A stretch of 64,000 nt of DNA from Pelagibius litoralis (GTDB lineage Bacteria > Pseudomonadota > Alphaproteobacteria > Kiloniellales > Kiloniellaceae). Below are positions 9,030 to 17,209 of this stretch, one piece after another. The position numbers and the translations under genes were made by a program. The notes under the pieces are model-generated. The model saw only the letters and a program-made list of their open reading frames with translations, was not told the DNA's origin and searched no databases. The stretch lies in the NCBI RefSeq assembly GCF_011683915.1, contig NZ_JAAQPH010000010.1, positions 62,001 through 126,000 of the forward strand, in the 5' to 3' direction. Each line of letters starts with the position of its first letter. Within the stretch, counting starts at the first letter, position 1.

Positions 9030-10142
9030 TCAGCCGAAAGGCTCGCGGCCGGTAAAGTACAAAGCCGAGATCGCCTCACGGACGCCACCGCTTACCAGAT
9101 AGTGCAGACCGAAGGCCGCACCCAGGAAGATCGAGCCGAGCGCAAGCGGCGCGCTCATGGAAAGAGTCGCCATCCCGGAAATACCCTGCCCGACAGTACA
9201 GCCAAGCGCCGTCACGCCGCCGAAACCCATCAGAAAAGCCCCCAGAAGATGACGCCGCATTTCCCGAGCGTCATCGAAAGCCTCAAGCCGCAGTTCGCCT
9301 TTGGCCGCCGCCGTCAGGAAAGCGCCGGCAATGGTTCCCAGCACCAATCCGACGCCGAAGTCGATGCTTGCCCCTGAGAAAGTCAGCAGATAGACGATGG
9401 TTTCGCCCGGCGGCAGAACATAGCTCAGCGATTCAACCTGCTGTGGTTCGAAGGGATCGGCGCCGACAATCCCCGTCGCGGCGAAGCCGGATGCCACCAC
9501 GATACCGATGACGACACCCGCGGCAATATCCCGCCGTGCCGAACGAAACCCGGCGCTTCGGAAACACCACCAGAAGATCACCAGAGAGACCGCACCGCCA
9601 ATCACAAGGCCGGCCAGCGAACGGTCGATCTCCAGGACGTCCGACAGCAGATGGGAAAAGCCCTGCCCGCCGATACCCTTTAAATCCCAATTCAAAGGTT
9701 CAATCAGGGATTCGCGCAGGATGCCGGTGAGGCCCCGTGCCGTCATGTAAGCCGTCAGGCCCAGGACCAGGAAGACGACGAAGGCCCGCAGATCACCGCC
9801 GCCCAGGCGGACCAAGGTCCCGTAACCGCAGGTTCCGACCATCGCCATGCCAAAGCCGAAGAGCAGCCCGCCGACGATTGCACCGGCCCAGCCGAAGTCG
9901 CTGGAGAGATAAAAGCTTTGATCGATGCGGGCGACTCCCCAGGCGTCGAGAAACTGGACGATGATCATGGCGACTGCGATCGCAAGCGCCCAACTGCGCA
10001 GTCGCCGGGTATCCTCGGCAAGGATCCAGTCCTCGATTGCCCCGAAGGTACAAAACCGCGCCCCGCGGGCGACCGCACCGACGACAAGCCCGGCCAGCAG
10101 GCCGCAACCGGCCAGCAACAGAGATGTCGATATGTCACCCAT
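9030..10142 (-). CDS. soxT: YeeE/YedE-family thiosulfate or sulfur-compound transporter (SoxT-like)
   Basis: A 370-residue membrane protein with about ten helices, of the YeeE/YedE (TsuA) family that imports thiosulfate or related sulfur species. Conserved family cysteines appear in RGARFCTFGAIEDW near residue 30, MVGTCGYGTLVRLGGGDLRA near residue 105 and the C-terminal GFGGVTALGCTVGQGISG. In other alphaproteobacterial sox islands such a gene is called soxT. It follows the soxW-like thioredoxin gene by 26 bases on the same strand and is probably co-transcribed from the promoter region holding a SoxR-like dyad at 10912. The substrate is inferred from family and context. Confidence 0.85.
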   Translation of the reverse strand: MGDISTSLLLAGCGLLAGLVVGAVARGARFCTFGAIEDWILAEDTRRLRSWALAIAVAMIIVQFLDAWGVARIDQSFYLSSDFGWAGAIVGGLLFGFGMAMVGTCGYGTLVRLGGGDLRAFVVFLVLGLTAYMTARGLTGILRESLIEPLNWDLKGIGGQGFSHLLSDVLEIDRSLAGLVIGGAVSLVIFWWCFRSAGFRSARRDIAAGVVIGIVVASGFAATGIVGADPFEPQQVESLSYVLPPGETIVYLLTFSGASIDFGVGLVLGTIAGAFLTAAAKGELRLEAFDDAREMRRHLLGAFLMGFGGVTALGCTVGQGISGMATLSMSAPLALGSIFLGAAFGLHYLVSGGVREAISALYFTGREPFG

Positions 10143-10168
10143 GGATCAGACCTCGCGGCGGCGATCCC

Positions 10169-10786
10169 TCACCAGACATCCGCGGACTTACCTTCGGCCT
10201 CCAGCCGGGCAAACTTGTCCTGAAGGTAGCGCTGAAACGACTGGACCTGGTGTTGGCCGTCGCGGACATATTCAAACATGGTGGCAAAGTGAAAGGGTTT
10301 GAAGTAGCCGGGCATACGGGCCACCTCGCTCGACCGCCCCGGTTTGCCCGCAACGGCCTGCGGATCGTTTGGAAAGAAAACGATGGTCGGCGTGAAATTG
10401 ATCTGCCATTTGCGCGCCAGCGCGCGCTCTTCAAGCTCTTCGCCATCGAAATCGGTCACCGCCCGACTGCCCCAGAGATCAAGCTGCAGGATATCGAAAT
10501 TCTGCTGCAGATAGGAAACGATCTTCGGCCGGCTGAGATTGACCGCATGAAGCTCGCGGCAATAGGGGCAGCCGCGCTGCTCCCACAAAATGGCGAAGTG
10601 CCGGCCATTGTCCGCCGCGTCGGTCAGGTCTTCCTGCAGATCCAGAAAAGACTCAACGAACCAATCCTGGACATGAAGGCCGTTGTCGCCCACCTCGGGC
10701 TCTGACGCCCGCGCCCTGAGCGGGATTGAAAGACAGGTAGCAGCGGCCATAGCGGCCAGCATCAGGGTTCTTCGATCACTCTCCAT
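10169..10786 (-). CDS. soxW: SoxW-like periplasmic thioredoxin
   Basis: A 205-residue exported thioredoxin-fold protein with the redox motif C-P-Y-C (EQRGCPYCRELHAVN), a cis-proline strand NFTPTIVFF and an N-terminal signal peptide ending near ARASEPE. It probably keeps SoxY or other Sox cysteines reduced, with electrons from SoxV. The start ATG at 10786 was chosen because GGGGAGG precedes it by six bases; the frame extends to an ATG at 10804, which would place that ribosome site inside the gene. It is followed by the soxT-like transporter on the same strand. Assignment as SoxW rather than another DsbC-like thioredoxin rests on context. Confidence 0.82.
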   Translation of the reverse strand: MESDRRTLMLAAMAAATCLSIPLRARASEPEVGDNGLHVQDWFVESFLDLQEDLTDAADNGRHFAILWEQRGCPYCRELHAVNLSRPKIVSYLQQNFDILQLDLWGSRAVTDFDGEELEERALARKWQINFTPTIVFFPNDPQAVAGKPGRSSEVARMPGYFKPFHFATMFEYVRDGQHQVQSFQRYLQDKFARLEAEGKSADVW

Positions 10787-11148
10787 GACTGTCCTCCCCA
10801 TCATGAGTTCGTGTCATCGGCTTGAACGCCGGCGCGGCATCTGTCGGCAATCAGACGGTTTCGTCTCTGCGCAGGGCAGTCTTTTCAGACCGAGCGATGA
10901 CTTATTCTTTTATATTCAAATTATTATATATATAGTGCCTCGGTGACAACAACAAAGCTCTGGGGGAAGCCGGCATCTGCGGAGCACCACAGGGAATACG
11001 ACGCCTGTTTTACGGCGGCGAGACCATCGATGACCCGGTTGACGCACTGCGTAAAGTCGGACGCGCGCTTGGCAACAGGGGCCCGGGGTCACGGCACCAG
11101 CGCTTCGCCGCCAACCGCTTCAATCGCTTAGCAATCGGGAGAACTCTC
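10787..11148. other. Intergenic region between soxW and the GlcG-like gene
   Basis: Divergent control region of 362 bases. It has an AT-rich core with the SoxR-like dyad at 10912-10931 and runs of TATA. A 62-codon frame at 10943-11131 shows no signal, domain or ribosome site and I do not call it. The GlcG-like gene has GGGAGAA just before its ATG. Confidence 0.6.
10912..10931. promoter_or_regulatory. Putative SoxR operator, soxW/soxT promoter
   Basis: ATATTCAAATTATTATATAT matches 16 of 20 positions of the perfect dyad found upstream of soxC (19168-19187). It lies 126 bases before the soxW-like start and 218 bases before the divergent GlcG-like start, so it could repress both directions. Confidence 0.5.
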
Positions 11149-11655
11149 ATGATCCGTTATCCTAGTCTGTGTCTTGCCGCCGCCGCCGCCGCCGGCTTTT
11201 CCATCACAACAGCCGCTGCGCAGGATGCGATCGTGACCTTCAAGTCCCTCACCCCAGACGTGGCTGTGGAAGCGGCACAGGCCGCTCTGGAAAGCTGCCG
11301 GGCAGAGGGCTATCAGGTCGCCGTCTCGGTGGTCGACCGCGCCGGCAATCTGCAGACCACGATCCGGGACCGCTTCGCCGGCCCGCATACCCCCGACACC
11401 TCCTACCGCAAGGCCTGGACCTCGGTCAGCTTCCGTACCGATACCCTGGAACTCGCCAACCTCAGCGAAAAGGGCGAAGCCTGGGGAATCCGCAATGTCT
11501 CCATGGCCCTGCCGCTTGGCGGCGGCGTGCAGATCCTGGCCGGCGACGGCAGCATGCTGGGTGCGATCGGCATCTCCGGCGCCCCCACCGGTACGGCCGA
11601 TGCAACCTGTGCCCGCGCCGGCATCGAGGCCATCGAGGAGAAGCTCATCTTCTGA
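11149..11655 (+). CDS. Secreted GlcG/HbpS-family (DUF336) heme-binding-like protein
   Basis: A 168-residue protein with a cleavable signal peptide (hydrophobic segment to about residue 24, ending TAAAQDA) and a GlcG/HbpS domain (VEAAQAALESCRAEGYQVAVSVVD, then GGGVQI and GAIGISG). HbpS members bind heme or cobalamin and act in redox sensing outside the cell; the role in sulfur oxidation is unknown. GGGAGAA just upstream supports the ATG start. It precedes the metallo-beta-lactamase-fold gene at 11724 by 68 bases, and both are exported, suggesting one periplasmic module. Similar GlcG-MBL pairs occur in quinoprotein and sulfur loci. Confidence 0.8.
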   Translation: MIRYPSLCLAAAAAAGFSITTAAAQDAIVTFKSLTPDVAVEAAQAALESCRAEGYQVAVSVVDRAGNLQTTIRDRFAGPHTPDTSYRKAWTSVSFRTDTLELANLSEKGEAWGIRNVSMALPLGGGVQILAGDGSMLGAIGISGAPTGTADATCARAGIEAIEEKLIF

Positions 11656-11723
11656 TCCGCCGCAGGGTCACCCGGAACGCACACAACGACAATCGGCAAA
11701 AGCCGGATACCGGAGGAAAACAA

Positions 11724-12707
11724 GTGACCAGATCACTCACCCCCTTCGCCCTTGGTCTCGTGTTGAGCGGATGGCTGTTCTCAGGGCTCGGCCTGGGAAG
11801 CCTGTCAGCCGCCGCCAGCGAGCAGATTCCCGATCAATATCCGCAATCAGTGCTCTACGCCAAACCGGTGGAGGTGATCCCCTACGTCTGGTCGGCCATC
11901 GGCGCCACCGCACCGCCGGGCTACGAGAATTCCGGGCACAACAACAATCTCTCCTTCATCGTCACCGGCGACGGGGTCATCGTCGTCAACGGCGGTGCCA
12001 GCTATCAGCTCGCCAAGGCGCTGCATGAAGAAATCAAACAGATTACCGATGAACCGGTGAAGCTGGTGGTCAACGAAAACGGCCAGGGGCACGCCATGCT
12101 CGGCAATGCATACTGGGCCGAGCAGCAGGTGCCGATCCTGGCCCATGTCGAGGCGGCGGAAGAGTTCGAGGACCGCGGTCCGCAGATCCTGTCGCGGATG
12201 CAGACCTATAACAAAGAAAAATCGGCGGGCACCGTCCTTCAGGGGCCCACGGAAACCTTCGAGGACGAGAAGGTCATCGAGATGGGCCGCTTCACAGTCG
12301 AAGTGAAGAACCTCGGCCCGGCCCATTCCCCGGGCGACATCGTGGTCTGGTTGCCCGACGTGAGCCTGGTGATCTCCGGCGACATGGCCTTTCACGAGCG
12401 GATGCTGCCGATTTTCGACGACACGGATACGGCAGGTTGGCTGGAAAGCTGGGAGACCTTCGAAGCCCTGCAGGCGACCTACGTCATCCCCGGTCACGGT
12501 CACCCCACGAACATGGATCAGGTGCGGCGCTATACGAAGGACTATCTGGTCTACCTGCGCGGCCTTGTCGGCAAGCTAATCGAAGAAGGCGGCACCCTTG
12601 AACAGGCCTACTACGTCGATCAGACGCCCTATGCCCACCTCGATACCTACGAGCAGTTGGCGAAGCGCAACGCCGGACGGGTATTCGAGCAGATGGAGTT
12701 CGAGTAG
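11724..12707 (+). CDS. Periplasmic metallo-beta-lactamase-fold protein, SoxH-like, with altered metal site
   Basis: A 327-residue exported protein resembling SoxH and other MBL-fold hydrolases of sulfur and quinoprotein loci. The signal peptide ends near residue 32. The start is GTG 11724, preceded by GGAGGAAAACAA; the longer open frame upstream overlaps the GlcG-like gene. The later MBL motifs look intact: PAHSPGDIVVW with His, SGDMAFHER with Asp and PGHGHPT with His. The first motif, normally HxHxDH, reads N-E-N-G-Q-G-H at residues 117-123, so most zinc ligands are replaced. It may bind one metal, use it differently, or be non-catalytic. Confidence 0.8.
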   Translation: MTRSLTPFALGLVLSGWLFSGLGLGSLSAAASEQIPDQYPQSVLYAKPVEVIPYVWSAIGATAPPGYENSGHNNNLSFIVTGDGVIVVNGGASYQLAKALHEEIKQITDEPVKLVVNENGQGHAMLGNAYWAEQQVPILAHVEAAEEFEDRGPQILSRMQTYNKEKSAGTVLQGPTETFEDEKVIEMGRFTVEVKNLGPAHSPGDIVVWLPDVSLVISGDMAFHERMLPIFDDTDTAGWLESWETFEALQATYVIPGHGHPTNMDQVRRYTKDYLVYLRGLVGKLIEEGGTLEQAYYVDQTPYAHLDTYEQLAKRNAGRVFEQMEFE

Positions 12708-12770
12708 GCGACGGCCTGAAACCGGCCGACTCCCGTTCAGTGAGACAGGTTTGGCAAGACAGGTCGCGCT

Positions 12771-13679
12771 CTATCTTCGAACGAAATCGGCAACGAGGTC
12801 GGCGGCGTCTTCCAGGTAGAAGTCGAGAAAGAAATGATCGGCGTCCTCGACGACGGCCAACCGGACTTCGTTCCCATCGACAAGGGAGCCGAACCGCTCA
12901 GGCACCTCGGGTACGACCTGATCAACCGAACCGGCAATGATGAGAACCGGCACCCCGATCGACGGAATTAACGACGGCGTCAAACGCCGCGGCTCCGGAC
13001 CGTAGTGGGACAGGACGCTGTCCGCCGTCGCCTCGGTATCCTCGCAGTAGGCGAAGCCGGGTAAAGACATCAAGGTCGCGCCCTTCCCCTCGGCGGCCAG
13101 CATTGCCGCTTCTTCCAGGACCGGGCCGAGCCCCACGCCAAAGCGCGCACGATACTGCGCCGCGACAGCTTTTTGCCCGCTGCCGACAGAAGGCGCCAGA
13201 AGGACGACTCCCGCCATCGCGGGATCGCTTTTCTCCACGGCGAACCAAGCGACCTGATTGCCGCCCCGGCTGTGTCCCAACACGGTCACCTTGGACGCCC
13301 CCTCCTTGCGGAGCCACGCCAGCCAAGCGGCGATCTCCTCAACGGCATCGCGATGCAGGTAACGATGCGGCTGCGCACAGTCGTACATGCCGCGCCGCCG
13401 GTCGATGCCCAACGAAAGACTATGGGCGAGGCTCGCAATGCCCCGCTCGGCGAGTGCCGCCTGAAGCCCCTCGATGATCTCCATATCCTTGTGCGCCAGG
13501 GTTCCATGGGTGAGCAGCACCGCGTCACTATCCAGTGAACCGTTTTCCGGAAGCACCAGATCGCCCAGCAGGACGGTCCCGCGGAAAGACAGCTCGACCT
13601 CCCGCACGGCCTGCGCCTGCGCGCCCGCGCTTGCAAGCAGCATCAGGGTCAATACGAGCGACGTGGTGAAACGAGCCAT
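12771..13679 (-). CDS. Exported alpha/beta-hydrolase
   Basis: A 302-residue secreted alpha/beta-hydrolase. The signal peptide runs to about residue 22 (LMLLASAGAQA). The nucleophile elbow is G-H-S-R-G-G (TVLGHSRGGNQVAW), followed by an acid in IIAGSVDQVVPE and the catalytic His in VEDADHFFLDF, so the triad is complete. The substrate is unknown; it may be an esterase or thioesterase. It converges on the MBL-fold gene and sits within the Sox island, but nothing shows a direct part in sulfur oxidation. Expression presumably starts in the 194-base gap at 13680-13873. Confidence 0.85.
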   Translation of the reverse strand: MARFTTSLVLTLMLLASAGAQAQAVREVELSFRGTVLLGDLVLPENGSLDSDAVLLTHGTLAHKDMEIIEGLQAALAERGIASLAHSLSLGIDRRRGMYDCAQPHRYLHRDAVEEIAAWLAWLRKEGASKVTVLGHSRGGNQVAWFAVEKSDPAMAGVVLLAPSVGSGQKAVAAQYRARFGVGLGPVLEEAAMLAAEGKGATLMSLPGFAYCEDTEATADSVLSHYGPEPRRLTPSLIPSIGVPVLIIAGSVDQVVPEVPERFGSLVDGNEVRLAVVEDADHFFLDFYLEDAADLVADFVRR

Positions 13680-13823
13680 GGGACGGTTCCTTCTATCTGC
13701 TGCCTATCTGCTGCGGCGTGACGACCGACCGAAGGCTCACACCCAGGGCGCGCGGCGCCGAGCGAGAAACCTGCGATGTCATCGACAGGATCGAGACTTG
13801 GACCGCCGCGGTGTCCTGAACAG

Positions 13824-13853
13824 AAAAGTCGCGCCGGAGCCCTGCCCCGGCGC
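13824..13853 (-). terminator. Possible rho-independent terminator after soxF
   Basis: On the minus strand a GCGCCGG/CCGGCGC stem (13831-13853) with a nine-base loop is followed by GACTTTT. It lies 21 bases beyond the end of the soxF-like gene and would end the soxCD-flavoprotein transcript. The T run is short. Confidence 0.45.
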
Positions 13854-13873
13854 AAAGTCTGCGGGGGCAGGAT

Positions 13874-15139
13874 TCAACCGAACATGTCGGCCGTGATTCC
13901 GGCATACCAGCCAATCGACTCTTCATAGGTCCGCTTGCGAAGACCGGCCGCCTCGCCGGTCTGAGAGATAAAGCCGTCGACTTTGGCGATTTTCTCCTCG
14001 GTAGGCTTATAGGTGGCCCCCACCTTTACGCCGTCGTCAGTCTCGATCAACGACCAGCAGGTATTGGAGAACTTGGCCGGGAAGACCTTCGACCCGGTCA
14101 AGGCCGCACGGACCGCCATGGCACAGACCTTGGCCTGGCTGTTGGCCGCGAAACCCGACTTCGGCATATCGCCCTGCTGGGCGGCATCGCCCAGGACATG
14201 AATGTTCTCGTCCATGCGGCTCTGCATACTCGCCGGCACCACGGGCGCCCAGCCGGCCTCGTCGGTCACCCCTGCCAGCGCGGCGATGTGTCCGGCCTTC
14301 ATGGCCGGAATCACATTACAGACATCGACCTTCTCGACCGTGCCGTCGATCACGACTTCCATACTATCGGGTCGGACTTCCACGACATCGCCGCCGAAAT
14401 CGGGGCCAATCCGGTCGACCATGCCCGCATAATGGTCTTGCCAGCCTTCCTCGAACAGGGCCTGCTTCGAAAACTTGGGTTTGGGATCGACAATCAGGAT
14501 CTTCGCCGTGGGGTTTCGTGCCTTCAGGACGTGAGCGACCATGGAGACCCTCTCATAGGGCCCCGGCGGGCAGCGGTAGGGATTCGGGGGTGCGACCATG
14601 CAGAAGACGCCTCCTTCAGGCATGGCTTCGACCTGCGCCTTCAGGAGTTCAGCCTGCGTACCACCCTTGTAGGCATGGGGCATGGCGTTCTGAGAGGTGA
14701 GATCCCAGCCGGGAACGGACCCTTCCTTGAAGTCGATGCCGGGCGAGAGAATCAGACGGTCGTAGGGCACCGAACCGCCACCGGCAAGCGCAACGGTCTT
14801 CGCCCCCCGATCCACGCCGATGGCGTAGTCATGCAACACGTTAACGCCGTAGTCGCTCGCCAGCTTGCCGTAGCCGTGGCCGAGCGCGGCCATCTCATGG
14901 AAACCGCCGATGTAGAGGTTGGAGAAAAAGCAGGTGTAATACCTGCGGGTCGGTTCGATCAGAGTGACGTCGATCGCCCCTTTGCTATCCTTGGCGACAT
15001 AGCGGGCCGCCGTTGCACCGCCGGCGCCGCCGCCGATCACGACCACCCTGGGCCTAGCCTGACCGAGGACGGCCGGTGCCGACAACGCCGCCGCCGCACC
15101 AACCGTCGTTCCGATGAACTGTCTTCTGCCGAACTTCAT
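13874..15139 (-). CDS. soxF: SoxF-type flavocytochrome c sulfide dehydrogenase flavoprotein
   Basis: A 421-residue FAD protein of the FccB/SoxF family that oxidises sulfide in the periplasm and passes electrons to a cytochrome. It carries a Tat signal (GRRQFIGTTVG), a dinucleotide motif VVVIGGGAGG, the YYTC segment whose Cys70 matches the residue that covalently holds FAD in flavocytochrome c, and a redox cysteine pair at C190 (YRCPP) and C361 (NTCW). The ATG at 15139 has AGGGAGG upstream; the longer frame continues into the cytochrome gene and is not coding. It follows the diheme cytochrome gene, its likely partner, and has a paralogue at 15860. Confidence 0.9.
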   Translation of the reverse strand: MKFGRRQFIGTTVGAAAALSAPAVLGQARPRVVVIGGGAGGATAARYVAKDSKGAIDVTLIEPTRRYYTCFFSNLYIGGFHEMAALGHGYGKLASDYGVNVLHDYAIGVDRGAKTVALAGGGSVPYDRLILSPGIDFKEGSVPGWDLTSQNAMPHAYKGGTQAELLKAQVEAMPEGGVFCMVAPPNPYRCPPGPYERVSMVAHVLKARNPTAKILIVDPKPKFSKQALFEEGWQDHYAGMVDRIGPDFGGDVVEVRPDSMEVVIDGTVEKVDVCNVIPAMKAGHIAALAGVTDEAGWAPVVPASMQSRMDENIHVLGDAAQQGDMPKSGFAANSQAKVCAMAVRAALTGSKVFPAKFSNTCWSLIETDDGVKVGATYKPTEEKIAKVDGFISQTGEAAGLRKRTYEESIGWYAGITADMFG

Positions 15140-15164
15140 TTTTTCCTCCCTTGAACGATTCCGG

Positions 15165-15863
15165 TTATTCGAGCCCTCCGAAGTATGCCGCCAAGGCGGC
15201 AATCTCCTCGTCCGATAAGCGGCCGGCAACCATCCGCATGACGGGATGGGGCCTGAGCTGCTGCTTATAGGCGTGCATGGCCACGACGAAGTTTTCGTGC
15301 GGCCAGTTTGTGATCGGTGGAATGCCCTGGTTCGAGCCGTCCGCCTGATGGCAGGTCGTGCATTCGCTGGAGAGATATTCGCCGTAGTCCGGGTCTCCTT
15401 CCAGCGTGAGCACCGCAGGGTCCAGGTTAGGGTCGTCCAAACGAAGGGTCGGCTCACTTTCCGGAATGTCCCGCGGATTGTCGGAGAAGCGGCGCAGGTA
15501 GGCGAGAACGTCCGCCCGGTCCTGCGCTTTCTTCAAGCCTTGGAAATTCATGCGCGTCGCCGACACCATGGACTTCGGGTTTTCCAGAAAGGCATCCAGT
15601 GTTTCGTAAGTCCAGACCAAGCCGTCGGCGCTGGCACGCTGCATGTGTTTCGAGTACTTGAAGCGTTCGACTGTCCCGGCCGTTCGGCCGAACACACCGT
15701 TCAGGTGCGGGCCGACGCGGTTTATCGCCGACTTGCCGACCTGATGGCAGGCGCTACATTTGCGAAAGACATCGACGCCGCGTTCCGCATCACCGACGGT
15801 TTCTGCGGCGGCACCTGCCGCAACGGCAAGGGTGAAGGCCATGGCCGCCGCAAGGCTTCTCAC
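15165..15863 (-). CDS. soxE: Diheme cytochrome c, SoxE/FccA-like
   Basis: A 232-residue exported cytochrome with two CxxCH heme sites, C-S-A-C-H near residue 36 and C-T-T-C-H near residue 165. Each lies in a class I cytochrome c-like half; axial Met candidates are in VSATRMNFQG and HPVMRMVAG. The signal peptide ends near GAAAETV. The GTG start at 15863 overlaps the TGA of the upstream flavoprotein gene as GTGA, so I reject the longer frame to 15932. Its position between two flavoprotein genes makes it the probable electron acceptor of one or both, like FccA or SoxE. Which flavoprotein it pairs with is open. Confidence 0.85.
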   Translation of the reverse strand: MRSLAAAMAFTLAVAAGAAAETVGDAERGVDVFRKCSACHQVGKSAINRVGPHLNGVFGRTAGTVERFKYSKHMQRASADGLVWTYETLDAFLENPKSMVSATRMNFQGLKKAQDRADVLAYLRRFSDNPRDIPESEPTLRLDDPNLDPAVLTLEGDPDYGEYLSSECTTCHQADGSNQGIPPITNWPHENFVVAMHAYKQQLRPHPVMRMVAGRLSDEEIAALAAYFGGLE

Positions 15864-17146
15864 GAGACGGCTCCATAGATCTGCTGCAGCATCATGGCGG
15901 GCCAGGCCGCTGCCTCCCGCGCATTGCTGCACCGCGTCGTCTCGTCCTCTTCGACATCGCTCACGAAGCGCTCGACCGAGGCGAAATGCCGGCCCTCGGG
16001 CCGATAGCGCCCGCCCAGCGTCACGGCGTCATCGGGTGTCAGGAAAGTCCAGCACTGGTCCGCAAGATCGATCGACGCCTCGGCAGGATGCCCGGCGACC
16101 CGCTCGACAAGGTGAGCGACGGCAAGCCCGGCCTGGGCAATCGCCGAGCCGGCGGATTTGGACATTTCGCCGGCGGCGGCCACGTCACCAACCAGGTAGA
16201 CATCCGGATCAGTGGCGGATTGCATGCTGATCGCTTCGACGGGGCAGTAGCCGGTTGCATCGGCAAGGCCCGCCCGGATGAGAAAATCGGGCGCCGACTG
16301 CGGCGGCACCGCATGGACCAGATCGACCTCAAAAGCCTCGAAGTCGGTTTCGATCAGGCCTTGGCGGAAATCGATCCGTTTGACGCCGCCATGAAACTCT
16401 CTTGGAATCCATTCGACGGCATCATCGTAGTAGTCCGCATAGGCCGCTTCAAAGAGCGCCTGCATCGGATAACCGTCTTTCTCGTCGACGATGAGGATCT
16501 TCGCCGACGGGTCTCTGCCCTGCAGGCGGTGGGCCAGCAGGCAGGCCCGTTCGTATACCGCCGGCGGGCAGCGATAGGGCTGCGGCGGCGCCACGATCCC
16601 CAGGGTGCCGCCCTCCGGAAACCCGGCCAGGCCCGGCAAGCCGGCCGAGCAAGCGGAGCCCGCCGTCCAACAGGGATCCGGCTCGCCGCCTGCTGTTTCG
16701 CCATACCTGCCCAGAGAGACACCCGGCGCCGCGATCAACAGATCGTAAGGCAGCTGCGTCCGTGTCTCATTCCTTTGAACCGTCACCTGCTTCCGCCGCC
16801 GGTCCAGGGCAATAACACTGCCGGCCATCGTGGCGACGCCGCTTTCGCCCAATCGCAATCCGAGATCCACCGTTGGCGCGGCCTCGCCGAGCAGGCGGCC
16901 GGTTTGCAGGAAGGGAGGATAATAGGTCTTGGACGGCCCGGTCAGGACCAGGATATCGGCCTTGTCGCCAAGCTGCTGCACCAGAAGCCGCGCCGCCGTC
17001 CCACCGCCGGCACCGGCGCCGATAATCACGATGCGAACACCGCGGGCAAAGGAAAGCGACGGCATCGCCAGAACTGCGGTCGCTGCCGACCCGGCAGTCA
17101 GCACCTGGCGTCTCGTCAGTGCCGCAATCCGACCGCTGTTCTTCAT
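15860..17146 (-). CDS. Second flavocytochrome c-type flavoprotein, lacking the FAD-anchoring cysteine
   Basis: A 428-residue paralogue of the soxF product, with a Tat-like signal (LTRRQVLTAGS), the dinucleotide motif IVIIGAGAGGG and the redox cysteine pair conserved at C193 (YRCPP) and C365 (DQCW). At the position of the covalent-flavin cysteine it has proline (YYPPF, P78), so FAD must be held non-covalently. Extra cysteines occur around residues 159-166 (PCWTAGSAC). The gene overlaps the diheme cytochrome gene and lies 63 bases from soxD. It probably oxidises a sulfur compound such as sulfide or a persulfide; substrate and partner are inferred only from context. Confidence 0.85.
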   Translation of the reverse strand: MKNSGRIAALTRRQVLTAGSAATAVLAMPSLSFARGVRIVIIGAGAGGGTAARLLVQQLGDKADILVLTGPSKTYYPPFLQTGRLLGEAAPTVDLGLRLGESGVATMAGSVIALDRRRKQVTVQRNETRTQLPYDLLIAAPGVSLGRYGETAGGEPDPCWTAGSACSAGLPGLAGFPEGGTLGIVAPPQPYRCPPAVYERACLLAHRLQGRDPSAKILIVDEKDGYPMQALFEAAYADYYDDAVEWIPREFHGGVKRIDFRQGLIETDFEAFEVDLVHAVPPQSAPDFLIRAGLADATGYCPVEAISMQSATDPDVYLVGDVAAAGEMSKSAGSAIAQAGLAVAHLVERVAGHPAEASIDLADQCWTFLTPDDAVTLGGRYRPEGRHFASVERFVSDVEEDETTRCSNAREAAAWPAMMLQQIYGAVS

Positions 17147-17209
17147 TATCGAGACTTCCCGTCTAGAAAAAGAGCGGCTGCAACCGAAAAGGCTGCGTTT
17201 GCCCCTGCC

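Noticed and set aside
10943-11131. A 62-codon frame in the soxW/GlcG gap
   Set aside because: No signal, domain or ribosome site, and it overlaps the probable promoter of the GlcG-like gene.
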